Part shown: piece by piece, positions 20,208 through 31,238 of the stretch | How positions within the stretch are numbered: the first letter of the stretch is position 1 | How the letters are laid out: each line of letters opens with the position of its first letter | Assembly: GCA_027972325.1 (NCBI GenBank) | Contig: JAPMOS010000141.1 | Span: forward strand, 1-64,000 | Direction of reading: 5' to 3' | Origin: Paratrimastix pyriformis | Lineage: Eukaryota; Preaxostyla; Paratrimastigidae | Length of the DNA stretch: 64,000 nucleotides | Notes under the pieces: generated by a model | Told to the model about the DNA's origin: nothing | Databases searched by the model: none | What the model saw: the letters and a program-made list of their open reading frames with translations, nothing else | Program-made: the position numbers and the translations under genes

Positions 20208-23200
20208 ATGGAGCAAAAAGTTCAGAAGGTGGTCATTATCGGTGGCGTCGCTGGCGGTCTGCTTCGATTTTGACGTTGCCGATGCTCATTGATTGATAGG
20301 TATGGCCTGCGCTGCTCGCCTTCGTCGTCTGAACGAGGCGGCCAGCATCACTGTCTTCGAGAAGGGCCCTGACTTCAGCTTTAGCAACTGTGGTCTGTCC
20401 GATCAAACGTTTAAAAACGGTCCCTCTGAATTGATGCTTTCAGGGCTCCCGTACTTCATTGGCGGCGAGTTTGAAGACCGGAACGGTTTGTCGGGCTGGT
20501 TTCGTTCCTGACTTTTTTGTTCACCTCTCCATAATAGGTCTTCTGATTATCAAGGAGCCCGTCCTTCGTTCCCGCTTCAATCTGGACCTTCGCTCCATGA
20601 CTGAGATCACCTCCATCGACCGGGCGAACAAGAAGGTCTCATTCAGGTCTGCACTCCTCACTCCACCCATTCGGAGTACAATCCTATTTACCGGCAGGAA
20701 ACTGGTGACGGGTGAAACCGGCGAGATGGCCTATGACCAGCTGGTTATCTCCACGGGCGCGTCCCCCATTGTGCCCCCACTGCCCGGTCTTCCTCACCCC
20801 CGGATCCTGACCCTGCGTAACATGGTCGACATGGACCGCATCGTGAACACGGTCCACGAGGGCGCCAAGGCGGTCGTCGTGGGCGGCGGCTTCGTGGGTC
20901 TCGAGGTGGCCGAGGCCCTGACCCACCGCAAGTGCCTGGTGGAGGTCGGCATCCCTGCCTGCTTCACCCTGCCTGCTTCACCACACTCTCCGCCGAGGTC
21001 GACATCACCCCCTGCCTGCTTCCCCACCTCCTCACCTGCTTCACCCCACCTGATTGTGGAGCTGTGCGACCAGATGATTCCGCTCGACCCTCGTCTCACA
21101 CACCCCGCCTGCTTCACCGCTGTGCTGTGGCTGGCTGGCTGGCTGGTTTGTTGCAGATTGTGGAGATGTGCGACCAGGTGATGATGCCCCTCGACCCCGA
21201 GATGGCCAACCCGCTGCACCACGAGCTGCGCAACCACGGGGTGGCCCTCCACCTGAAGACCGCCTGCAAGGGCTTCCGGGCCGTGGGCGAGAAGCTGACG
21301 GTCGACCTGGGCGCGGGCCTGATCACCGACGTGGACTTTGTCATCCTGGCCATCGGCGTGCGGCCCGACACGGCCATCGCCCAGGCGGCGGGGCTGCAGC
21401 TGTCCCCCCGGGGCTACCTGGTGGTCGATGAGCACATGCGCACCTCCGACCCGGCTGTCTACGCCGTGGGGGACGCCATCCAGACCCACGATGTGGTTCT
21501 GGACGCCCCGACGGTCCTGCCGCTCGCCGGGCCGGCCGCCCGCCAGGGCCGCACGGCCGCCGAGAATATCTGCGGGCGGGCGACGGCCTTCCGGGGTGTC
21601 CAGGGCACGGCCATCCTGCGCCTCTTCGGGATGGTCGCCTGCTGCACGGGCGCCAACTGCAAGACCCTCGCACGGGCGGGCAAGCCGCACGCGTTCGTCC
21701 ACCTGCACCCGCGTCTGTCTCTCCCACCCAAATCATCCAACCATCCAATCATCATCATCCAGTCGCCATCATCCAGGCGTCTCATCATCGTCCAATCATC
21801 ATCGTCCAATCATCATCATCCAATCATCATCATCCAATCATCATCATCCAATCATCATCATCCAATCATCATCATCCAATCATCATCCTCCAATCATCAT
21901 CCTCCAATCATCATCATCATCACGCACGCGCGCACCCATCCGCCACTCGCCAGTGAACCACGTCGCCTTCATGCCGGGCAAGGCCCCGCTGCACATGAAG
22001 CTTGTCTACGACCCGACCGACGGCCGCGTGCTGGGCGCCCAGATCGTGACGGCCGGCCAGGGGGCCGACTCGCGCATCAACGCGGTGGCCATGGCCATCC
22101 AGGGCCGGATGACCGTCTACGACCTCGAGCAGGCCGAGCTGGCCTACGCCCCGCCCTTCTCCGGGCCCAAGGACCCCGTCAACATGGCCGGTCCGCCTTT
22201 GCTTTGGCTGGGGCTCGCCCCCTCCCCCCGGGGATGATGACCGCCTCTTCCCCGCCCCCTCCTCATCCCCTGCGATCCACCCCTAATCATCATCATCACC
22301 CCTAGTCATCATCATCACCCCCCAATCATCTTCGTCCCTCATCATTTCCCCCTGCTCCTATGTCTGTCTGCATGTCTGCATGTCTGCATGTCTGCATCCC
22401 CCCCGGATAGGCATGCTTGCGGCCGGTGTGCTGCGTGGGGACCAGGCCATGACCAGCTGGGACCGGATCAGCCCCGCCGACTTCGTGCTCGACGTGCGCT
22501 CCCCCCAGGAGGCCACCGTGGGCCCCATCCTCAAGGGACACCCGGTCCGCCCTCACGCCCCGCCCCGCCATGCCCCCGCCATGTCACCCATGTCATCTGG
22601 CCTGCCCTTCCAATGGCCTTTGCACAGCCGCCCTCTCTGCCGCCGGGTTTCTGTGGGCTTCGCTTCGGATCTCCGACCCCCGATTCACTCCCGTGTCTCG
22701 GGCACCCACATCATCCCCATCCAGCCATCACCGTCGTCGTCACACCAGTCAGTCATCCAGTCATCATCCAGTTCGTCATCCAGTCGTCATCATTCATCCC
22801 GCCATCGTTCACTCACCCCTGTCTCTGTACCCCCACCACCCACCACCCACCACCCTCTGGTTCCTGCCCTGCAGGTGAACATCCCCGTGGAGCAGCTCCG
22901 CTCCCGGCTTGCCGAGCTGCCCCGTGACAAGCCCATCAACGTCACCTGCGCCGTCTGTCTCGCTCGCCAATCCCACCCGGCTCATCAACCCACCCAGTCA
23001 GCATCACCCACCCAGTCAGCATCACCCCCCCAGTCAGCATCACGTCATCACCACCGCCCATTCCCACCGTCCAATCGTCGGCATCACCCAACAGCATTGC
23101 TGGTCGGTCTAACCCGTCTCTCCTCCCCCCGTCTCCCTTCCCCTCTCAGGTGGGCGTGCGGGCCTACCTCGCGGTGCGGATCCTGCTCCAGAACGGGTTC

Positions 23201-23371
23201 ACCCAGGTGTTCAACATCACGGGCGGCCACACCTCGATGCTGATGGACCTGGGTATGCCCATGCCCGGCCAGCGGGCCCCCCAGCCCGCCGGCGAGCACG
23301 CCCCCGCCTCGGTCCACGCATGCTGCGGCACGGCGGCCGGCGCGTGCGGTGGCGCACCGGGGTGCCATTAA
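20208..23371 (+). CDS. CoA-disulfide reductase/NADH oxidase-like flavoprotein fused to rhodanese
   Basis: FAD/NAD-dependent class III disulfide reductase with a C-terminal rhodanese domain, an architecture known in bacteria and archaea (CoADR-Rhd, persulfide reductase). Spliced N-terminus: VVIIGGVAGGMACAARLRRL (FAD Rossmann) and FEKGPDFSFSNCGLPYFIGG, including the redox cysteine of the SFxNCGLPY motif, restored by an intron beginning GTCTGTCC. The NAD domain has AVVVGGGFVGLEVAEALTHR. The second FAD segment reads RTSDPAVYAVGDA. The dimerisation part includes GVQGTAILRLFGMVACCTGA. The rhodanese runs from DFVLDVRSPQEA to INVTCAVGVRAYLAVRILLQ, with its active-site Cys before VGxRAY. The tail past the fold is Cys-rich (HACCGTAAGACGGAPGCH). 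Long introns at 21.72-21.95 kb and 22.2-22.9 kb are full of CATCATC repeats. Expected roles: CoA or persulfide redox and sulfane-sulfur transfer. Confidence 0.88.
21052..21200. repeat. Duplicated exon edge (IVEMCDQV) in the reductase intron
   Basis: The exon starting GATTGTGGAGATGTGCGACC (21155-) has a diverged copy at about 21051-21092 (IVELCDQMIPLDP) within the preceding intron. Copies of CCTGCTTCACC lie around it. Confidence 0.8.
21725..21925. repeat. CATCATCCAAT repeat in the reductase intron
   Basis: About 200 bp of ATCATCATCCA units in the intron between the HAFVHLHP and NHVAFMPG exons. Related CATCATC arrays recur in introns of other genes in the window. Confidence 0.95.
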
Positions 23372-23725
23372 TGTAACGGATGATGCTGTGAGTGATGAGG
23401 TCCAATGTAACGGAATGAGGGTTGGGGTGTGGTGATGCGAACAACCAACCATCCCCCCCGTTCCTTTGTTTTCGTGCGACCCTCCGATAATTTGCCACCT
23501 GTTTTTGTTCCAGCTGTACATGCATATGATGATGTTGTCGTTGTGGGGGCTGTTGCAAATACTCCGGATGTTCCCACAGACACACAACGCACCTCCCGCC
23601 CCGGGGGATGCGAGTGGTATGAGGGAGGGAGGGATCGCCAGGGGGAGGAGGATGACATGGGGACTCCGCCTGTCCGCGCCCGAGTTGAGCTCTTGTTGCT
23701 GTCATCGATGCATCGCACGCACCAC
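23372..23725. other. Convergent intergenic region
   Basis: 354 bp between the 3' ends of the reductase-rhodanese (+) and acyltransferase-like (-) genes. Nothing is recognised. Confidence 0.45.
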
Positions 23726-26452
23726 TCATGGCCTCGAGGGTTCCCACATCATCAGCGCCCGGGTGAGGAGGGGCCGCTCGGGGTCATCATGGCCGATCAT
23801 GGCCTCGAGGGCAGCCACGGCCCCGTCGGCAAACCGGTTGGCGAAGGGGGCCGAGTAGAAGGGGGCCACCCAGAGGAAGTTCAGGTGGAGCCGCCCCGCG
23901 AAGGTCAGCACCTCGCAGGGGATGGCCAGGGCCGGAAGGTGGTCGTACTTGAAGGTGTCCACCACCTCGTGGACCGCAAACGGGCTGCCGATCAGATCAG
24001 CATGGTGAAGATGATGATGATGAGCCCGAAACAACACCATCGTGGACCAGCGTGTGGTGTGGTGTGTGTGGTGTGTGTGGTGTGGTGTGGTGTGTGTGGT
24101 GTGTGGTGTGTGGTGTGTGTGGTGTGTGTGGTGTGTGTGTGTGGTGTGTGTGGTGTGTGGTGTGTGTGGTGTGTGGTGTGTGGTGTGTGGTGTGTGGTGT
24201 GGTGTGTGTGGTGTGTGGTGTGTGTGTGGTGTGTGGTGTGTGGTGTGTGGTGTGTGGTGTGTGGTGTGTGGTGTGTGTGGTGTGTGGTGTGTGGTGTGTG
24301 GTGTGTGTGTGTGGTGTGTGGTGTGTGGTGTGTGTGGTGTGTGGTGTGTGGTGTGTGGTGTGTGTGGTGTGTGGTGTGGTGGTGTGGTGTGTGTGGTGCG
24401 TGTGGTGTGTGTGGTGTGGTGTGGCGATGAAATGATGATCCCCATGCAAGACGATGATGGGGCTGATGATGATGCTTGTTCGGCTTTGTTCTTCTTGGGC
24501 TGGTTGCGTTTTGTTTTGGGCTCATCACCATCATCCTCACCCCGCTGCCCTTCCGATGGGCGCTGCCCTTCCGATGGGCAGGCATCCCGTCTGTGGCCCA
24601 CGATGATTTTGTTTCGGGCTCATCATCATCAATCCCAAGAGCTGCTGCTTTGGTGCATGATGATGATGGGGCAGCCCGTTTGCACCACACCACACACCCA
24701 CCACCCACCGCCGCCATCCATCCTCCTCATCATCCGAACATCATCATCAGCGGACCCGTACCGCTCCTGGATGGGCACCACGCCCACGTTGGACGGGCCG
24801 TACGTCGGGGCCGCCTGCAACCAGATGGAGCCGGCCATCTGGGCGGCGGGGCCCAGGGCGGGGCTGATGAGCACCCGCAGGGCGTGCACCTGCCCGCTGG
24901 CCATGTTTTCCTGGATGCGGCGCTGTGGGGGTGCGGGGTGGTGGTGGTGGTGGGCGCCGTGTGGGGGCCGTAGATGAGAGATGGGCGGGTCGGCCATTGC
25001 CCCTGGTGTATCTTACCCCCCCCCCACACACACACACGCACACCATCATCACCACCGGATGCGCACCTTCTGCCGGGCGGCGGCCAGCCAGATGTCCTCG
25101 TCGGGGTCGATGTGGTCAGCCCACCGCAGGGCGCCCGTGACGTTCCCCGAGAGGGGCGAGGCGCCCTCAAGCCCGCTCTGTGGGAGCAGTATGCGGATGA
25201 TGACGGATATAGATGATGTGGATGATGATGACTGGAGGAGGAGGATGGATAGGAGCGGTGATGGTGTGAGGATGGTGAGGACGAGTGGGAGAGTCGGGGG
25301 AGAGTAGGGAGATGGGAGAGTGGGGGGGGATGGGGATGGGGGAGTCGGCAAGTGAGAAGACGGAGCAACCCCACGGACCAGCAGGGGCCGAATGTCCGCG
25401 ACGCACTGGGCCTGGACGGTGATGGGGCCCGCAGGGACGGGGGCAGGTTGGGGGGTCGGGTCCGTTGTCGGGTTCCACAGGGGCGGATAGCCCTGCATTC
25501 GGTAGGTTGCTGGGGGTGTGCGTGCGTGCGCGTATATTACCCGGGGTTATAATATGACGCGGGTCTCAACCACCCCTCGATTTTGGCACCCCAACCCAGG
25601 GGGTGATATCGGCTGACCGATCCCAACGGCCACATTGATGGCGGCCTGGACGCTGGCCCCGTGGGCGCGGCAGGCTTCCACCAGGCGCCGGGTCTTGTCC
25701 TCGTCAAAGACGCATACCCGCAGGTTCTGTCGACGGCTGTCCGACGGCGGGTTGGTCGTGGCAGGCAGCGCCGGCAGCTGAAGATACGGCTCGGGGGTGG
25801 CCCGGGGGAAGACCAGCTTGGCAAGGGCGTCAACTTGGAGACGGGAATATGTGTGCGTGCGTGTGAAAGAAACGCAAGTCTGTGCCAACAGACGTGGGAG
25901 CACCTTATTGATGTCGATCGGAACGAGCGGTTCGACGTGCGGAGATTCCCCATGGTGAATATCGGCCAGCAGCCGGAGAAGATCATCGACCAGGGTGATA
26001 GCAGCCCGGCCGTCATAACAGTGTTCTGTGAGAACAATGAGCTCATGCTGATCTCCGGCACTGAGCACGTGAAACCGAAGGACCCCGTCGGGGCGGCTGA
26101 TTCCACGATGCAAATCGGTCATGACCACTTCAAAGTCGGATGAGAGAGAGTCTCGGGTTTCGAATTCGATGGGTAAATCGAAGGAAGAGGGCCCTTCGAA
26201 GAAAAGGGCGCGGGGATCTTCGGCGTTTGAGACCACCTTATATTGGAGGGGATATTGATGCTTTTGTGAGAGAAGTTTCACGGCCCGCGAAAATTCAGCA
26301 GGAATTAAAGGCCCGGCCAACCGAGCATCGACAGCGATTGGGAAAAGCATGCAAACAGCATCGTACGGGTTGATTCGGAGCATCCGGCCAACGGGGAGCG
26401 AGCAGGCTTCACCAGCGGAGTCGTTACGCAGCTCCTCGATCAGTGATGGCAT
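23726..26452 (-). CDS. Condensation-domain-like acyltransferase
   Basis: Resembles the condensation/alcohol-acetyltransferase (PapA5-like) fold of CoA-dependent acyltransferases. The first exon is open from 26452: GRMLRINPYDAVCMLFPIAV, VKLLSQKHQYPLQYKVVSN, DGVLRFHVLSAGDQHELIVL, then the likely active-site motif LTEHCYDGRAAITLVDDLLR. The canonical motif is HHxxxDG; here it reads EHCYDG, one residue shorter between His and Asp. Later exons carry LVFPRATPEPYLQLPALPAT, VCVFDEDKTRRLVEACRAHG, a region near 25.05-25.2 kb (ADHIDPDEDIWLAAARQKVR), then YGPSNVGVVPIQERYG and C-terminal FAGRLHLNFLWVAPFYSAPF, as in the C-terminal half of such enzymes. The acyl donor and acceptor are unknown. Protists with lipid- or wax-ester-forming homologues are known, but this is inference. 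Confidence 0.55.
24050..24422. repeat. GTGTGTGGT array in an acyltransferase intron
   Basis: About 370 bp of TGTGTGGTG/TGTGGTG units. The sense strand is CACACCACA. It generates false His/Thr-rich and Cys/Val-rich frames. Confidence 0.95.
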
Positions 26453-28530
26453 CGCCGCGCAAGCTCTATGTTGGCAATCTCACGCATGGCACCACTCAGC
26501 GGGATATTGAACACATTTTCGATAAATACGGGAAGGTGGTCTCGGTCGAGATTAAGGCGGGCGGGTTCGCCTTTGTGGAGATGAATCACACTTCTGAAGC
26601 CGAGGATGCCGTTAAGGCCCTCAGCGGGAGCACCCTCGATGGTCACCGGATCATGGTCGAACAAGCTCGGGGTGGCCGGACGGACCGCCTCCGGAGCGCT
26701 CCCCGTCGTTCGGAGTATCGTCCGTGTCCCCCCTGTTTGACGTGTGGGACGATTCTATATTCTGCTATTTTATAGGTGTTGCTGTCGAGAACCTCTCCAG
26801 TCGATATTCTTGGCAGGATGTGAAGGATATCTTCCGGAGCCGCGCGCGGGTGGAAGTGTTCGTTATCCATTTGTTGACTGCTCACCCCGACACCCACTTT
26901 ATAGGATCTACGCCGAGGTGTATCGCAATCCTCGTCACTCGGGGCTGGTTGCCGTCATCGAGTTCGCCAGGTTTGCACATCATATAACCCAGTCTTCTTC
27001 ACTCCCCTCCCCACAGCTTCATGGACCTCAAGGAATCCATTCGGAAGATGGATGGTCTGCTTCCATTTTTTCGTTCTCCTTTTTCTTCACCTTTTCTGCG
27101 CCCTGCCTGCCATGCCCAGGCGAGTCCCTCGATGGCTCCGAGATCCGCGTCCGCGAGGTGGGCGAGTCGTGGCGCTATGGGCCCCCACAGTCTGCACGCC
27201 TTCTCTTCTGTGTTGAACTCGTCTGACCCGTGGCTCACCCCCAGGGACTACTCCCGCTCCCGCTCCCGCTCTCGGTCCCACTCTCGCTCCCGGTCTGCCT
27301 GCACCCCCGAGACTGATCCCTCCCCCCATTCCCCCCCTCCCCCTTCCTCCCTTCCCCCCCGGTGTGGTACGCTCTCCCGCTCGGCTCTCTTCATCGCCTT
27401 TCGCGCGGGCCGCCGTCCTCCCCCCGGTCCCTGACCCCCTGACCCCCATCCCCAGCGCGGGACGCGCCGCGGTGGGCTGAGCTGACTGTGCTGGAGCTGC
27501 GGATGTTGATGACTGACTGTGGCTGAGTCGGGCTGGACGGGACTCCACACTGGACTGGACTGGAGACTGGCAGGGACGGAAGGAAGGAGGAGCCTCCCGG
27601 CCATCTCCAAGCGGAGGTTGGCGCTCCCACAACCAACCTCTTCCAACCGAACGTGAAAAGACCATCATCATCATCATCATCATCACCACCACTCGCGCGG
27701 CTTGCGCCACACACTGGGGGGGGGGGGGGGGGGGGTCTCCGTGGTGATGTCGACATGTCTTCTGTGTGGGAGCAGCGCCAGTTCGGTTTTTTGGCTTCGT
27801 TTGTCCGCTGACGCCTGCCTGTCCCTTTTTCTGCCTCCCCTGCACGCCCTCCCGCAGGTCGCGCTCTCACTCGCACCACCGGCGCCACCACAGCCGCAGC
27901 CGGAGCCACAGCCGGTCGCATTCGCGCGGGCGCCACTCGCGTTCCAAGTCGCGCTCCCCGTCCCATGAGCGGAAGCACTCCCGGTCGCATTCCCGGGGCC
28001 GGAGCCCCTCCGAGGACCACGAGCGGTCTGCACCACCCCCTGGTGGCTATCTCCACTGTCGATTTCCCCCTGTCTTCCGAACCCCAATCCGGGCTTTCTC
28101 CTCCCTGACTTGTCTACTCCGACCCCGCCAACCCAACTGCGCTGTCAGGTCGCCCAAGCATGCCCGCTCGCAGAGCCCCGACGAGCGCAAGGAGAAGGAC
28201 AAGGAGGACAAGCCCGAGGCGGAGAAGGCCAAGAGCAAGAGCAAGAGCCGGCCCAAGTCCAAGTCCCCCAGCCGGTCGCCCTCACCCGCGGCCCGCTCGC
28301 ACCACTCCAAGTCCAAGTCCCGCTCCCGCTCCCGGTCGGCATCCCCCAAGAAGCAGCCCTCGAAGTCCCGGTCGCCCTCCCCCAAGCCAGCCGCCGACAA
28401 GCCCAAGTCCCGCTCCCGGTCTCGGTCGGCCTCTCCCGCCCCTCCGGCAGTAGCCACTGTTTCTGCTCCGGCGGCCGACGAGCCCAAGCAGGAGCCCGCG
28501 GCGGAGAAGGAGGAAACCCATGCCGAATAA
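26446..28530 (+). CDS. SR splicing factor (SRSF1-like, two RRMs plus RS domain)
   Basis: Serine/arginine-rich pre-mRNA splicing factor. RRM1 occupies exon 1 (MASPRKLYVGNLTHGTT, RNP2 LYVGNL; RNP1 GGFAFVEM; LDGHRIMVEQARGG). After introns a second, SRSF1-type pseudo-RRM has VAVENLSSRYSWQDVKDIFR, whose SWQDVKD matches the invariant SWQDLKD signature, then AEVYRNPRHSGLVAVIEFA and LDGSEIRVREV. The RS domain is spread over several exons (SRSRSHSRSHSRGRHSRSK, SPSRSPSPAARSHHSKSKSR) and ends EEKEETHAE-like at 28530. Introns include a (CAT)n tract near 27660 and a poly-G at 27717-27738. The ATG at 26446 overlaps the start region of the opposite-strand acyltransferase. Confidence 0.88.
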
Positions 28531-28621
28531 ACGATCAAGCGCGTTGTCCATTTGATCCCTTGCCCGTTTGATGTTGATTGTTTTTTTTGTTGTTGTCGGA
28601 AAATCCCTTCTCTCGTTCTCA

Positions 28622-28981
28622 TCACACTCTTTTAAGGAGGAAAACCCAGAAACTCTCGTGCACCAGCACGATGGCCCAGAACGCGATTCGGTATGATGAT
28701 TTGCGCGTCTTGTGGTGAAACAGCTGCTGGGCCAGCAACGCGCCAGGCCAGCCGCCCAGGAGTTCCACAGTGTGAAGTGTGTTCTCCGAGATGCGCCATT
28801 GGCCAGAGCGAGCCTTGCACTTATCGCACCAGGAGAGAAGGAATGCCAAGAAACTCCCGATACCATAGGTTGCCAGAGTCACCGAAGAAACCCCAAGGAA
28901 GAGAGAGCTGACCAAAGGGACGGAACACAACGCCAGGTATACAACTCCCTTGAAGGCCGCCGAGCAGCGGGAGCTGCCCAT
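28622..28981 (-). CDS. DUF1294 membrane protein
   Basis: About 119 residues from MGSSRCSAAFKG (28981) to VFLLKRV. Two or three hydrophobic segments are visible (GVVYLALCSVPLVSSLFLGV and TYGIGSFLAFLLSWCDKC), then the DUF1294 signature: CDKCKARSGQWRISENTLH, VELLGGWPGALLAQQLFHHK and TRKSSYRIAFWAIVLVHE. The DK, WRIxExxLH, GGWPGA and HKTxK motifs are all present. The family is mostly bacterial and of unknown function, sometimes fused to a cold-shock domain; that domain is not seen here. The frame stays open upstream to 29032, but no earlier ATG exists in it. It is intronless and divergent from the amidohydrolase 66 bp away. Confidence 0.82.
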   Translation of the reverse strand: MGSSRCSAAFKGVVYLALCSVPLVSSLFLGVSSVTLATYGIGSFLAFLLSWCDKCKARSGQWRISENTLHTVELLGGWPGALLAQQLFHHKTRKSSYRIAFWAIVLVHESFWVFLLKRV

Positions 28982-29046
28982 GGCGGCAAGGCAGAGATTC
29001 CCCAACGGGAGGAGGATGCAGCCTGCAAACAACCTTCCCCACCTTG

Positions 29047-30880
29047 ATGAGCAAGCAAGGACGACAAACTGAGCTTTTCGGGGGCCACGTGCTGAACCTC
29101 GACTCAGGTGAGCAAGAAGAACGGAGCCTCTTCATTTCCGGTGGCCGTCTGATGTCCTCTTTGGATGATGCAAAGGAATGGGATCGTGTCGATTGTCACG
29201 GCCTTTTCCTGATTCCTGGGCTTGTGGACTCGCATGTCCATTTCTCACAGACTGGCCTCCCTGACGGCCGACCAGATTCTCTCGACCTGACGCGATTCTA
29301 TCCTTTCGACCAAGTCGTCCACGAGCTCCAAACGACCGGACCCCAGCGGTTCTTTCCGACATACCTTGGAAGTGGCGTAACCTCGGTGATGGACGTGGGG
29401 GGATTCCCATGGACGTTTGACATGGCACGGGCAAGCGTGAATAACCCAAATTCCCCCAATATCGCCGTCACGGGTCTGTTTCCCTTTCTTTCCCCTCCTG
29501 CACCACCGGTCTTCCTTTCAGGCCCATTGCTTTCCACCATTGAGTTCAAGCGACTCAACCCCGGTCAAGAATGCTCATTTCTCTATGTCCCGGACGAGGA
29601 CTCCGCCCGGGCCCGGGTTCGCTATCTGGTCGGGTCGCCCGAGCATGGTGGCCTCGGCTCACCCATGGTCAAGATCTGGTTTATCCCACGCGCGGGCGCA
29701 TTTGAACAGCAATCCCGGGTCGTCCAGGTCTGGGTGACGGTACACCGGCGATATCCGCACACAACACACACCACACGTCAGGCCGCCACCGAGGAGGCCA
29801 AAGCGCTGGGCGCTCGGGTTTGTGTCCACGCCACGGGCCGGGCGGAGGCCCTGCGGGCGCTGATGGCCGGGTGTGACTATCTCGTGTCCGCCTGCCCCGT
29901 GCCATCTGTGCTCATCCACATCTGCGCTCATCTGCGCGGCGACTGCTTTCTCACCCGTGACCTCCTTCCAGCCACTCGGTGGAGGATGCCCCGCTGGGGC
30001 GCGACTTCATTCAGCGCTGTCTGCGCCAGCATACCATCCTGTGCCCCACCCTGACGGTGATGGAGGGGTCCGCACCATTGCCCCTGAGCCTCATTCTCCC
30101 AGGGGGCGGATCCACTCGCCCTCGCCCATGGGACCCATCTCACGCCACCATATCTCCCCCCAGATATACCCGTCTCACCGAGGTTCTATCGACGGGCACG
30201 GCGCCGGTTCTGGATGATCCCAACCATTTGGTGGACGCCATCACCAGGGCCCGGGCCGCCAGGCTGCCCGAGCTGGTGGACGAGGGCGCCCGGGCCAGGA
30301 TGACCCCCGCCAGGCTGGAGGCCACCCAGGCCCGCACCGCCAAGGGCCTCCGACAGGCCTCGCAGAACCTCCTCGCGCTGGTCCGTCCGGCTGTCCGCTG
30401 CTTCCATGCTGCATCATGACCCAGTCATCCGGTCATCATCATCATCACCCAGTCATCATCAGGCATCATCACCCAGGCATTGTCACCAAATCCCCCCCCC
30501 CCCCCCCCCCGGCTCAGGTCTCGGCCGGGGTGCCCGTCTGCGCCGGGACGGACGCGGGCAACCCGCTGACCCTGCACGGGGTGTCCATCCACCGAGAGCT
30601 CGAGGCCATGCAGGCTGCCGGCCTGAGCCCCCTTGCCGTCCTCCGTGCGGCCACCCGCAACGGGGCCCTGGCCATGGGGCGCCCCGGGGAGCTTGGCGAC
30701 CTGCGCCCGGGGGCGGCCGCGGATGTTGTGGCCCTGCGGGCGGACCCCATCCAGGAGGGCGTCCGGGCCTGCCGTCAGGTGGAGTGGGTCGTGCGGGCCG
30801 GGGTGCGGAAGACCATCGGGCAGTACCAGGCCCAGGTCATGCACACCGACCAGACCCTGCGGCCCCTCCTCCTCGCCTGA
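29047..30880 (+). CDS. Amidohydrolase-superfamily hydrolase (imidazolonepropionase/prolidase-like)
   Basis: Metal-dependent hydrolase of the amidohydrolase superfamily. N-terminus LFGGHVLNLDSGEQEERSLF then HGLFLIPGLVDSHVHFSQTG, with the HxH metal motif. Next comes LGSGVTSVMDVGGFPWTFDM, then an intron (donor at 29474, GTCTGT...TTTCAG). Later exons have SPMVKIWFIP (position of the bridging lysine), EAKALGARVCVHATGRAEAL (third His), DFIQRCLRQHTILCPTL, and near the end PVCAGTDAGNPLTLHGVSIH (metal-binding Asp), LSPLAVLRAATRNGALAMGR and LGDLRPGAAADVVAL. This order is typical of cytosolic amidohydrolases. The substrate cannot be assigned. About seven introns, one ending in poly-C directly before its acceptor (30497-30517). 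Confidence 0.85.
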
Positions 30881-31238
30881 GGCACGGAGGACCACCAGGT
30901 GCCATCCCGACCACCAGGTGCCATCCCGCTGTGACCAGCCCTCCCCTCCCCTCCCCCCCTCCTGCTCCTCCTGCTCATCAACCAGAAGGCGGGCGGGGAA
31001 TGCACACGACTCAAGGTTGGGTCGCAAAGGATGAAAATGGAGGTCGATGGTGAGGGGGGGGGGGGGGGTGAGGGAGGGTCAGGAAATGGACGAGAGAAAA
31101 GGCAGCAGCCAACGGAGGGCGCGAGAAGGCAGCCCCCCCACTTCCCCCCTCTTGGGCGCCCCAAAAGCGAATCCAATTCGCTGGGAGGCCCGTGCGGGGG
31201 GCGTGAAGGTGGTGCTGCTCCTGCTACCCTGCCCGCTC
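30881..31238. other. Convergent intergenic region
   Basis: Between the amidohydrolase (+) and the Pro/Ala-rich gene (-). It contains a short duplication of GACCACCAGGTGCCATCCCG (about 30890 and 30909) and a poly-G. Nothing else is seen. Confidence 0.45.

Noticed and set aside
24050-24430. Cys/Val-rich and His/Thr-rich frames
   Set aside because: Translations of the GTGTGTGGT array within an acyltransferase intron.
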